64,000 nucleotides of DNA from Tetrapisispora phaffii CBS 4417 (lineage: Eukaryota > Ascomycota > Saccharomycetes > Saccharomycetales > Saccharomycetaceae). The notes under the pieces are model-generated. The model was not told where the DNA came from, made no database searches, and saw only the letters and a program-made list of their open reading frames with translations. Location: assembly GCF_000236905.1 (NCBI RefSeq), contig NC_016522.1, positions 806,001-870,000 of the forward strand, in the 5' to 3' direction. Shown here piece by piece: positions 52,355 to 61,504 of the stretch (position 1 is its first letter; each line of letters starts with the position of its first letter). The translations under genes and the position numbers were made by a program.

Positions 52355-53108
52355 TTATGGAAAAAACAGGCTCACAAAAATAGTTACATTGTGGTGTCCA
52401 GATGCATAACAGTCGCACATAGCTTTGGTAATGCATCTTTTGAAATATTTGTATAATAAATTGATAGATGACAATAATTCTACAAGTTACTTTATATTGT
52501 ATATGATATTATACTATATTGTTCTCATCTCTATTTAAGCTTCCAAGTTGTTTTGATAAAAGACATTGAAATTCAGATGTACTATATATGTATATGCTTG
52601 TCAATTGATATTTCTGTTGCTTTTTATATTTTAATAACAAAGTAACCAAGAACCGATCTCTGGAATATCTGAGATCAGCGGTATCTTTATGAAACGACAG
52701 GAGTCGTTTTGCATTGACTATTTCATGTTCTCTTACGTTAAAATGAGAAGCTGTTTAATGAGTTTTTAATATTACATTTACTTTTTGATTCGATGAGAAG
52801 ATGTCGTTTGTGACCTGCTATTTTGTCTTGGCAATGGTATGCTCAATGATGGGGCAAGTGAGATGAAATACAGACGTTTTATTTAATTGCAGTCATTTAG
52901 TATTTGTTAATATTACTTTTGAACAGTCCTGGAGTATTTTGTTTTGGGGGGGAATAGTCGTTGTAGTATATAGGAAACTGTATGCAATAAACAAGCAGAT
53001 CGTTAAGGGATAGTATAAGTTTTATTTTTATTTAAACTTCCTCGATACGTTCGTCTTTTTTTTCTTTGGGTTTCAGCACAAAGAGTATATAGTTTATGAA
53101 CAATGTTT

Positions 53109-53200
53109 ATTTATCGTGATGAAAAAGTACGCCATTAATTGATTTTTTAAATGAAAATTCAAACGTTATTATTACACCAAGATCTACTCTGACTATAAAT
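53109..53200 (+). ncRNA. Candidate C/D-box snoRNA
   Basis: C box GTGATGA at 53116-53122 and D box CTGA at 53189-53192 are brought together by a perfect 6-bp terminal stem, ATTTAT (53109-53114) with ATAAAT (53195-53200). Internal D'-like TTGA (53139) and C'-like AAATGA (53149) are present. The guide before box D contains CACCAAGATCT, the exact complement of AGATCTTGGTG, which I recall from domain II/III of 25S rRNA. The fifth base before box D would then select a G in that segment. The S. cerevisiae SFT1-RPL14A interval has snR87, but the snR87 guide (18S A436) is not seen here, so this may be a different guide RNA. Confidence 0.5.
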
Positions 53201-53536
53201 GTTGTTCTAATCCTTTATATTGTATCTAACCCTTATCCTATATCTTTACTGATAGGTACTCGATTACTGTATAAGAAAGCTTATCGTAATTCGATCGCTA
53301 ATACTTGTTCTTATTCATGACACTTTGCTTTGCTTCACATTGCCTTTCTCTGTGACGTTACAAGAATATATACTTTTACCCGGAACGTATTCCGATTTCA
53401 AGCCCTAAACATTCTTAATATTTAAATATATGCATATATTTTATATATTTTATAAATAACAAGTTATTTATTATACTTCCTACTTATAAGTCGTAATAAA
53501 GGGACGCAACCGTATATACCGAAGACAATCAATACA

Positions 53537-54010
53537 ATGTCAACCTCCAATTACCCACAGCTAGAAGGAAGAGTATGTCCTCAGAATAACTAAAGAAAAC
53601 TATACATATATATTCTTAATTACTACATTTTTATTTTCTTAGAGTTTTAAAAATAAATATTAAGCCAGTGATTAACGAATACCCTAAATTGAATTTCTAC
53701 TAACAAGCGTTCCTTTTTTTGCTTTTTGTTATAATTTGGAAACATTTATTAGAATGATCAACAACTAGAAAGTCTAGCCAACAAATTGGCTACATTTAGA
53801 AACATTAATCAGGAAATAGGTGATCAAGCTGTTAATGATAATAGTCTGATCAATAGTTTATCTAATTCTTTCGATTCAATGTTGAATAACTTGAAACATA
53901 CATCAGGAAGATTGACAAGATCTCTGAAGTCAGGGAGTAACATATGGAGAATGGTTGGTTTAGCATTACTGACGTTTTTCATTTTATATAATTTATATAA
54001 ATTTTTCTAG
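53537..54010 (+). CDS. SFT1: Golgi SNARE Sft1, two exons
   Basis: Exon 1 is 53537..53572 (12 codons, MSTSNYPQLEGR) and exon 2 is 53753..54010. Joined, they give 97 residues, the length of S. cerevisiae Sft1 (YKL006C-A), with the identical block LATFRNINQEIGDQAV. A Qc-SNARE motif covers about residues 20-75 and the C-terminal anchor is VGLALLTFFILYNLYKFF. Sft1 acts in intra-Golgi retrograde fusion with Sed5. A reading that starts inside exon 2 would lose 23 residues and the conserved start. It is convergent with CAP1, as in S. cerevisiae. Confidence 0.96.
53573..53752 (+). other. Intron of SFT1
   Basis: 180 bases with donor GTATGT (53573-53578), branch point TACTAAC (53698-53704) and acceptor TAG ending at 53752. 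Splicing preserves frame exactly as in the S. cerevisiae protein. Confidence 0.95.
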
Positions 54011-54246
54011 TTCTTCTAAATTTTAAATAGCATTTTTCCAAGCATAACTGTAATAATTAATCTAAATGTTTATAACTACTTTAAAAAACTCATTCTGGAT
54101 TACATATTGGTTCATCACTTTAGAGTGATTTTAAAAAATATTATATATTTTATTTCATTTAATTATTGTTATAGATATATATATACTATAAACCTTAAAG
54201 GTAATTATATTTTTTTTGGGTGTTCGTTTCAATTGTTTTAGTTAGA

Positions 54247-55044
54247 CTAATTCGTAATACCTTGTGCTGCGTCTTTTCCCAACCTGTAATTACCTATAGC
54301 TTTACCCCAGTTGACCTTAGATCTAGTGATTGGTAATTTCCTTCTTAAGGATTTGAATTGCTTTTCATTCAGGTCAGAGAAAGATGAATCTAATTCTTTT
54401 TCGAATTCAACTTCTACCTCTTTTAATGCAGAAACAGCATCATTAACACTAGACAAATTAATTTTTTTATTAGATTTGAAACTGACGTTACCATCTTCAT
54501 AAAAATGAACGTCAACGTCAATTTCACCTTCCAAACTGTTAGAAGAGCTGTCAAAAATATACTTTGACTTCCATTCACCATTCCAGAAATTTGAGGCGTT
54601 ATATTTGGTACTGCTGATAATAATCGAAGTTTTGTCTTCTTCATTAGGGATTGGATAGACACCAAAAGTAACTTCTCCAGAGAAATCAGAAGCAGTATAT
54701 TCATTTAAATTTTTAACAATTTCTTCTTGAACAGAACTTAAACTGATATCACTAGATCCAATATCAAAACCTGTACGGTTCAAATGGTCAACTGAAAAGG
54801 AAATAGCTGTTATCGGATCAATGAACTTTACACCATCCTTGTTATATTCTGATATGATTATTTGCTTACCTTCAACTTCAATTGGGATACAATTGCGTAT
54901 ATTGTATTGTTCAATGGCTTCTAATATCGATTCTTTGGCAGATTCACCAACAATTTTAATCAAATCTTCGTAGATTTCAGTAATTTCACCACTTGGTGCA
55001 TCAGAAATAATATCAGCAATAACTGAATCAAATTGAGAGGCCAT
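54247..55044 (-). CDS. CAP1: F-actin capping protein alpha subunit
   Basis: The ATG at 55044 gives 265 residues (268 in S. cerevisiae, YKL007W); the TTG at 55080 is rejected. Conserved blocks include NIRNCIPIEVEGKQIIISEYNKDG, YNASNFWNGEWKSKYIFD and VHYY-type VHFYEDGNVSFKSNK. The actin-binding end LNEKQFKSLRRKLPITRSKVNWGKAIGNYRLGKDA is intact. With Cap2 it caps barbed ends in cortical patches. Confidence 0.97.
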   Translation of the reverse strand: MASQFDSVIADIISDAPSGEITEIYEDLIKIVGESAKESILEAIEQYNIRNCIPIEVEGKQIIISEYNKDGVKFIDPITAISFSVDHLNRTGFDIGSSDISLSSVQEEIVKNLNEYTASDFSGEVTFGVYPIPNEEDKTSIIISSTKYNASNFWNGEWKSKYIFDSSSNSLEGEIDVDVHFYEDGNVSFKSNKKINLSSVNDAVSALKEVEVEFEKELDSSFSDLNEKQFKSLRRKLPITRSKVNWGKAIGNYRLGKDAAQGITN

Positions 55045-55628
55045 GTTTATTAATTCAATGGAGAGAGTGATTTTATTCAATTGGCTTGTTTCTTTTTATC
55101 CAAAGAGTAAATAACTAGGTCTTATAAGTCTTTAATTAGAATATCTAACATAATAATACTTAATTGATTTATAAAAAGAGGTACTCTCCACATTATTTAA
55201 AGTTTTTATTAATGTTAATGAATATTGATTAATAGGGATTATGATCGAAATTATATTCGAAATTTGGATATTTCATATTAGGTCTCGCTCTATATGCATA
55301 CTAGTAGTCTAGTTGTTTTACCCTGAACAAAAGAGATGACGGTAATGTTTAAGAGAGAACAGCTTCAAGTAAGTAAGGACACAAGGAAACAGTTATTAAA
55401 ACGTATGCAAACAATATATCGAAAATTGATTTATAGTTATTGATGAATCTCATATATTAAATGTGTTTGTGTTAGTTATATTTTGAAATATATATTTTAT
55501 ACATCCAAGTCGAAAAGTAGGGAATCTGGGACAATTTCAGAATATTCGTATTTATGGGTATAACTTTTAATTAAAGTAGAGTGTCTACTTATTAGATATG
55601 ACATTTGATTACTATTGGCTTTATTTTT
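55045..55628. other. Spacer between CAP1 and HSE1
   Basis: 584 AT-rich bases: CAP1 promoter and HSE1 3' region. No gene or clear motif seen. Confidence 0.5.
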
Positions 55629-57086
55629 TTATTGATTATTTTGTGGTTGTGGTTGTGGCTGTGGTAAATTCTGGTTTTGATATTGTGGATATTGTTGGTT
55701 TTGGATACTGTATTGTAGTTGTGATGGAATATTTTGTGATTGTACCTGTTGTGGGGGCATATATTGCGATGATATCTGTTGTGGTGCATGTGGATAGTTA
55801 TTATATGGTTGTTGAAGTGTGTGCGGTGCCATGTTTGAATTTATTTGAGCCGGTTGTTGTGGTAACTCAACTCTATTATCGTATGCTGATTGGTAAACTT
55901 GACTTTGTGGCGTAGGTGGTGGGATATAAGCGCTTGCTGCTCTATCTAATAGTTTGTTATAATCAACTTCTGCATTTGCTAATACTTGACGCAAAGATGT
56001 CAGATCATCTTTCTTTTGAGAATATTTACCAATCATCTTGGCGATTTGTGGTCTCAATGGGGTAACGGAACCATATAAATCATTAACTTGTTGGTCTTGC
56101 AAATTCAAATCTCCAGTGTTTTTCATATTTTGTAAATAATCTTGTAACTGATCGATATTAGCTTTCTGAGATAATATATTATTTTCTTGTTGGTTCTCCT
56201 TTATTATATCTTCGTTGGAGAGCTCTATTATCGGAGTTACATAATTTAATGGGAAAATACCAATTTTTCCATGCAATGTGCCTCTCCACCAGTCTCTATA
56301 AACTTGTTCTAAGACTGTTATAACATCACCTTTTCTAAAAGATAATTCATTCTCTTCTTGTGATATAAGTTCGTACATGGCTCTCACTTTTCTAATAATA
56401 TTAGGTTTTTGCGGCTGACCGTTTTGCTGTAGTATTTGCGATTGCTGTAAGGCTTGCGTGTGTGTTTGTGCTTGCATTTCTGGTTGAGATTGTGATACTT
56501 TTGATTCATTTTTCTCTTTTTCAACTTCGAATTCCCTTAATGATAATCGTAAAGCTTTTTGAAAGTCTTCATCTTCATCATTTGATCGTAAATTAATATC
56601 AGATGGTGGTCTAACGTTTCTAGTACTTGAAGCCGACTTACTCTTTACATTTGTAATCAAATGACTATATTTTCTATTTGATTTGATTTGTTTGTAAAAA
56701 TCACTGATATAACGCAAAGAAGGATCAGACTTGAAACTTTTTGATAATTGTCTAACAATTTCAACGAGTTTAGTCTTCACAGTTACATGAACGATGGGAT
56801 TCTCGATTAAATCGTTCAACACAGCGATTATTCTCTTATTGTCGATCTGTTGTTTAATCCGTGAACCACAATTTTCTGCCATGGATAAAATCAAAGATAA
56901 GGTTCTCATTATCACATTAGCATCATTCTGTTTCAAGTTCATAAGGATACACTCAACGGCTTGATTCCCATAGTCCTCTGGATCTTTCCTAATGGCATCG
57001 CATACATCTAGAATGTATTGCCAGTTATCTTCTCTCAAGGAGGAAGAAGTAGCTTTATTGATCTTTTCTCTAATCTTACTACTCAT
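55629..57086 (-). CDS. HSE1: ESCRT-0 subunit Hse1
   Basis: 485 residues (452 in S. cerevisiae, YHL002W). Domains in order: VHS at about residues 1-140, ubiquitin-interacting motif at 172-190 (DEDFQKALRLSL), and SH3 at about 233-286 with ALYD-like AMYELISQ, the WWRG motif and GIFPLNYV. A GAT-like helical region then precedes a Pro/Gln/Tyr-rich tail. With Vps27 it sorts ubiquitinated cargo at endosomes. It is a YHL-track gene between YKL-track CAP1 and the LAG1 gene. Its upstream spacer carries a perfect Rap1-type site 318 bases from the ATG. Confidence 0.96.
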   Translation of the reverse strand: MSSKIREKINKATSSSLREDNWQYILDVCDAIRKDPEDYGNQAVECILMNLKQNDANVIMRTLSLILSMAENCGSRIKQQIDNKRIIAVLNDLIENPIVHVTVKTKLVEIVRQLSKSFKSDPSLRYISDFYKQIKSNRKYSHLITNVKSKSASSTRNVRPPSDINLRSNDEDEDFQKALRLSLREFEVEKEKNESKVSQSQPEMQAQTHTQALQQSQILQQNGQPQKPNIIRKVRAMYELISQEENELSFRKGDVITVLEQVYRDWWRGTLHGKIGIFPLNYVTPIIELSNEDIIKENQQENNILSQKANIDQLQDYLQNMKNTGDLNLQDQQVNDLYGSVTPLRPQIAKMIGKYSQKKDDLTSLRQVLANAEVDYNKLLDRAASAYIPPPTPQSQVYQSAYDNRVELPQQPAQINSNMAPHTLQQPYNNYPHAPQQISSQYMPPQQVQSQNIPSQLQYSIQNQQYPQYQNQNLPQPQPQPQNNQ

Positions 57087-57400
57087 AGCTTCAATAGGAT
57101 ATTATATTATATTATATTTTGTGCAATGTAACGAATAGTGTGTGCTGGTGTGTTTTTTTATTTAGTCTTGTTCTGCTATCGATCTTACAGAAGCAAACCA
57201 AAAAATAAAACTTAGTCACAACTTTAACCAAATACAAAAATATTCGTATATGTATCTACCTGGATATATATCTCTAGCTCACACTTGGATTAGAAAACTT
57301 GTTACAAGATAATGAAATTATTGAAGAATATATTTGATACTTTAAGCTTCAGTTAACTTTTAAAAAGGGTGATTAGCAGTTCTTGTCCGTAACGCTTCGC

Positions 57401-57418
57401 GGTGGTGTGTGGGTGTGG
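57401..57418 (+). promoter_or_regulatory. Perfect Rap1 site in a telomere-repeat-like 18-mer
   Basis: GGTGGTGTGTGGGTGTGG contains GGTGTGTGGGTGT (57404-57416), the canonical telomeric Rap1 sequence. It is 318 bases upstream of the HSE1 ATG. The minus strand reads CCACACCCACACACCACC. Confidence 0.7.
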
Positions 57419-57441
57419 ACATGTTGCAAAATTGAAATTTT

Positions 57442-57473
57442 AAAGAGAGGTCTTTGACAAAAGACCTCTCTTT
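57442..57473. repeat. Perfect 14-bp hairpin with 4-base loop
   Basis: AAAGAGAGGTCTTT and AAAGACCTCTCTTT flank GACA. It is 23 bases from the telomere-like element. A stem this long without mismatch is rare in the window. Confidence 0.85.
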
Positions 57474-58091
57474 CTCTGTAACATTAACTTCTTGAGAACA
57501 TCAGTCCTTTTAATCATTTGTGTTCACAATTACAAGAGTATTTTAAGTAATAGTGATCTCGTATTAGTCAGAAGGTCAACCCCATGGATGGCTCGTTTTC
57601 TTTTACTCGATATTACAAGTAATTGGAAATAATATAATTAAGAATGACACTACACAGGGTTGCTCTATAATGTACACATACAAGAATGTTTCAAGTACAT
57701 TTCTTGATACGTCGTAGTTTTTTTTTGCTATTTTTTTTTTAATTGTTAGGTTATAAGAATGGCTTATATAAATATTCACATAGTCATTTAGTCTATTATA
57801 GATATGTCTACATCCCTGCGTCTCCTTATCCGAGAGATTGATGAAAGGATTGTGACTTAACGAACCATTCCCACCCGCACTATCTTATATATCCGCATTC
57901 AAGAATTGATTGATATTAGAGAATGTTAATACTGTTCGACATAGTTTGTGGAAGGTAGTTTCTATTATTTAGTTGTTGTTGTCTTAAACATGTATATTTT
58001 TTACCACTTATAAGATGGATATACTCTTAAGACATGGTATGTATCCCCTTTCTTTATATTCCCTGACGTTGTAAGTGAATTCAGTCTCCTG

Positions 58092-58111
58092 TTTTTTTTT
58101 AAAAAAAAAAA
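58092..58111. promoter_or_regulatory. Poly(dT)-poly(dA) block upstream of LAG1
   Basis: Nine T followed by eleven A, about 290 bases before the LAG1 ATG. Such tracts exclude nucleosomes in yeast promoters. Confidence 0.5.
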
Positions 58112-58402
58112 TGTTGCATATAGTTGGTTAACTTGCTATAAATTAATATCAAACAATTTATTATAGTTCATATTCATATGTTTATTATATAAATTTAAAT
58201 GTATTTGTTTTCATTGCCTGTCCTTTTAAATAATAAAATATAGGTTGGTATAGTCTTAAGATTGGAAAATTGGTGCATGTACATCTGTATTGTGTATATA
58301 TAAAGAACATCGATACTAGAAGCAAACTTCCATTAAATAAACAATTTTTGAATAAAAGGTATAACGTAATTTGCTGGTTCTTTCTTCTCATTTAATTGAA
58401 CA

Positions 58403-59677
58403 ATGTCTGATGATAAAGGAACTAATCACCATGACAACGGTGACAATATGAGTTTAAAACCAGTCGTCAAGACTAGAAGTAGAAGAACTTCATCCGTTGG
58501 GAACATTAATTTGGGTGATACGATTTCGAGCATATCAACTATGAAATTGACTAAAGAACAGAAGCTTGCCTCTAAGGAAAGATTAAAAGAATTAAATAGA
58601 AATATAGATAATAATGACAAAGATTTGGCCAGAAAAATTTGGCTTTCTTATTTGGAGATTAATTACAGACGTGTTTGGTTAACTCCTTTACTTATATTGT
58701 TGATTGTTTATTTTGCTTATTATACTTCAGGTAATAAGACTGAGTCTAACCCATTGTATCAATTCATTAACATTTCGTATCAAGTTGGTGATACAGATCA
58801 ATATGGTAAAGGTATCAAGGATTTATCATTCGTTGCGTTCCATATGGTTTTCTTTACTTTCTTAAGAGAATTCCTAATGGATGCTATAATCAAACCAATT
58901 ACTATCAATAAATTAAAGATTACAAAGACTCATAAAGTTAAGAGAATTATGGAACAAGTATATTCTATCATTTATTATGGTACTTCAGGTCCATTTGGAA
59001 TTTACATCATGTACCATTCAGACTTATGGTTATTTAAAACTGAAACAATGTACGCAACTTATCCAAATTTCTATAATTCATACTTATACAAATTCTTTTA
59101 TTTGGGTCAAGCTTCATTTTGGGCTCAACAAGCGTGTGTTCTAGTTTTACAATTAGAAAAACCAAGAAAGGATTACAATGAATTGATTTTCCATCATGTC
59201 GTCACTTTGCTATTAATTTGGTCATCTTATGTGTTCCATTTCACAAGAATGGGTTTAGCAATTTATATCACAATGGATGTCTCAGATTTGTTTTTATCAC
59301 TATCAAAATTATCTAATTATTTGGAGTTAGGATGCACCCCAGTTATCTTTTTTATATTCATCGCTGTTTGGGTATATTTACGCCATATTGTGAACATCAA
59401 AATTTTATGGTCAGTTTTAACAGAATTCCGTACTGTTGGATCATATACGTTGAATTTCGCTACTTCACAGTATAAATGTTGGATTTCTTTACCAATTGTA
59501 TTTACGTTGATTGCTGCTTTACAGTTAGTAAACTTATATTGGCTATTTTTGATCTTCAGAATTTTATACAGATTAATCTGGTTAGATATTCAAAAAGATG
59601 AAAGAAGTGAATCATCATCGGAAGATGAAGACACTCCTTCCAGTGAATTCCATTCAGAATCAAAAGAGGACATTTAA
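58403..59677 (+). CDS. LAG1: Ceramide synthase catalytic subunit (Lag1/Lac1)
   Basis: 424 residues (411 and 418 in S. cerevisiae Lag1/YHL003C and Lac1/YKL008C). It has an N-terminal cytosolic Ser/Thr/Lys segment, a multi-pass TLC domain and an acidic Ser-rich tail ([16 protein letters not shown]) like the CK2-phosphorylated tail of the yeast enzymes. The catalytic histidines are H264 and H265 in [33 protein letters not shown]. It acylates sphingoid bases with C26-CoA in the ER together with Lip1. The two yeast copies are genome-duplication twins, so the symbol is a choice; HSE1 next door favours LAG1, MRT4 on the other side favours LAC1. Confidence 0.93.
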   Translation: MSDDKGTNHHDNGDNMSLKPVVKTRSRRTSSVGNINLGDTISSISTMKLTKEQKLASKERLKELNRNIDNNDKDLARKIWLSYLEINYRRVWLTPLLILLIVYFAYYTSGNKTESNPLYQFINISYQVGDTDQYGKGIKDLSFVAFHMVFFTFLREFLMDAIIKPITINKLKITKTHKVKRIMEQVYSIIYYGTSGPFGIYIMYHSDLWLFKTETMYATYPNFYNSYLYKFFYLGQASFWAQQACVLVLQLEKPRKDYNELIFHHVVTLLLIWSSYVFHFTRMGLAIYITMDVSDLFLSLSKLSNYLELGCTPVIFFIFIAVWVYLRHIVNIKILWSVLTEFRTVGSYTLNFATSQYKCWISLPIVFTLIAALQLVNLYWLFLIFRILYRLIWLDIQKDERSESSSEDEDTPSSEFHSESKEDI

Positions 59678-59872
59678 GAGGTCTATTGTAAAAATAGTAA
59701 ATATAGCAATATATACTAAATTTAAAAATATAATCTGCTTGGAATTCAATGGAATTTCAATCTATATTTTTTATTAATCGATTTTTGAAAAATATATATT
59801 GTACACGTATTAGAAATGATTTCTTAATTCTAATTTATATAATTACTGCTTGATTTATGTTTATTTTAGAAT

Positions 59873-60589
59873 TTAATCTTCTTCCATATTGATGTTGACT
59901 GTTTCAACAGTAGTAGATTCATTGTCATAGTAGGCAACGACCTTAACCTTAAACTCAGAGGCGGCAACACCAAATTGTTTCAATATTAATGCTTGTTTGA
60001 CGTCTAATTTTTTACCCTCTTCACAAACTAAGTAAGGTGCTTCTAAAGTGATCTTACCTGCTTTGATCTTCGTTGGGATTTCAAACTTATTTCTTAAAGT
60101 TGGTTCTAAAGAATGTACCATTGGGACATCTTCTTCGATTGGAACTTGACCACCACGAGAGTATACAATACCTTCTGGGATAGTGAAAGTTAATGGGGCT
60201 CTAGAGTTTGGTCTTGAGTAATCCATTCTTGTATATGATTCAAAATATGCTTTAGTGGTTTCGACATCTTCGTTTGTGAATAATAAACCAGTGACACCCT
60301 TACATAGTTTACTCAATTTAAAAATATTTTCCTTGTATTCATTTTCTCTGTTTTCACCTAAAGCCTTTTCCAAGACTTTTCTTTTACCTAATATTAATTT
60401 TGAACCAGTCCAAGCAGTTCTAATATCTTGTAAAACTGGAGTTCTAACATCGTCCAAATACAGGATCCAGCAGTATCTGAAAGTGTCTAATGATTCTCTG
60501 ATCTCATCGAAAATTCTTTCTTTGTTCTCTCTACCTTTCTTGTCAGTTTGGGCTAAAGTAACTAGCTTGGAACGTTTTGATCTAGGCAT
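59873..60589 (-). CDS. MRT4: Ribosome assembly factor Mrt4
   Basis: 238 residues (236 in S. cerevisiae, YKL009W). It starts MPRSKRSKLVTLAQTDKKGRENKERIFDEIRESLD, a P0/L10-like RNA-binding domain without the acidic stalk tail of P0. Mrt4 occupies the P0 site on pre-60S particles until Yvh1 releases it. The C-terminal second domain includes IVYSRGGQVPIEEDVPMVHSLEPTLRNKFEIPTKI. A PAC cluster and RRPE lie 254-288 bases upstream, as expected for a ribosome-biogenesis gene. Confidence 0.96.
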   Translation of the reverse strand: MPRSKRSKLVTLAQTDKKGRENKERIFDEIRESLDTFRYCWILYLDDVRTPVLQDIRTAWTGSKLILGKRKVLEKALGENRENEYKENIFKLSKLCKGVTGLLFTNEDVETTKAYFESYTRMDYSRPNSRAPLTFTIPEGIVYSRGGQVPIEEDVPMVHSLEPTLRNKFEIPTKIKAGKITLEAPYLVCEEGKKLDVKQALILKQFGVAASEFKVKVVAYYDNESTTVETVNINMEED

Positions 60590-61504
60590 CTTTGATTATA
60601 TGTATTTAGATATAAATTTATCGGTTTGTCTATCTATGTATATGGATATATATAGATAAAAATAAAGATACGTTTATAACAATAAGACAAGACAAGATAA
60701 GACAATAAAATATCTTAAAGAAAGTTGTATAATAAATACATATGTGTGCAAGTGTTATGTAAAGTGAAGAGGTCCAAGTAAACTAGATCGTTTCACTAAT
60801 AGGTTATAACATATTAAGCAATAAAAATTCTTATTATTATTATGAGATGAGATGAGATGACTTTGAAAATTTTTTCAAAAAATATTATCTTTTTTTCATT
60901 TTAAATCCGTTCCCATAGTCAATAAAATTTAACATGCTTAAATGATTATTAACAACCAGCTTGAAGGCATATATATATATGTATGTATGTGCGTTCGTAA
61001 AGTTACTTTGCTATCAATATCAAATTATTATAGTAGTTTATAATGATTTATAATATAATACAACCAATCCCTTCCCTCTTTATTAAAACAGTTCATTATT
61101 TTAGTCTAATCAGTGGGCTTAAATTAAAAGTCCTAAAATATTTTCTCTTTTTTTTCACATTTAATGATAGGGTCCATTTTATAAATGTATTATAATTGAT
61201 TTTTAGGATTGTATTTTAGCTATTTTTTAACCTTTTAGTAATATACATTCTTATTCCTCAACCAAATAACGTAGAAATATTTATATTTATATATTTGAAA
61301 TTAGATCAGTAGCTTACTAGAAGTCTAATTTTAAGTATTTTGATAGGGGTTACTTATCAAATTTTATTATTCAATTAAAAAGGTTTTCCTGTTAAGTTAT
61401 TATATCAGTTAGTAATATATTAACTCGAATATTAGTGAGTGTGGTTCTATTTTTGATATAAGGAATTTTCTTAAGAAGTTAGGTTAACATAAAATACAAT
61501 AAAA
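60590..61504. promoter_or_regulatory. Divergent spacer, MRT4 and UFD4
   Basis: 915 AT-rich bases. Apart from the PAC/RRPE group at 60843-60877, which belongs to MRT4, I see no site or gene. Confidence 0.5.
60843..60877. promoter_or_regulatory. PAC cluster and RRPE upstream of MRT4
   Basis: Overlapping GATGAG units (three GAGAT pentamers in a row, 60844-60860) are followed by TGAAAATTTTTTCA (60864-60877), an RRPE-like palindrome. The pair is the standard ribosome-biogenesis regulon signature. Confidence 0.7.

Larger units (their letters stand above)
57087..58402. other. 1.3-kb divergent spacer between HSE1 and LAG1
   Basis: It holds the telomere-like 18-mer at 57401-57418, a perfect hairpin at 57442-57473, an Sm-site-like ATTTTTTGG on the minus strand (57198-57206) and long poly(dA:dT) tracts at 57718-57741 and 58092-58111. 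No ORF is credible. Ordinary promoter function explains it most simply; a non-coding RNA is possible. Confidence 0.5.

Noticed and set aside
53786..54010. SFT1 as a single-exon 74-codon gene starting at 53786
   Set aside because: It begins at a non-ATG codon inside the conserved LATFRN; the spliced two-exon model restores all 97 residues.
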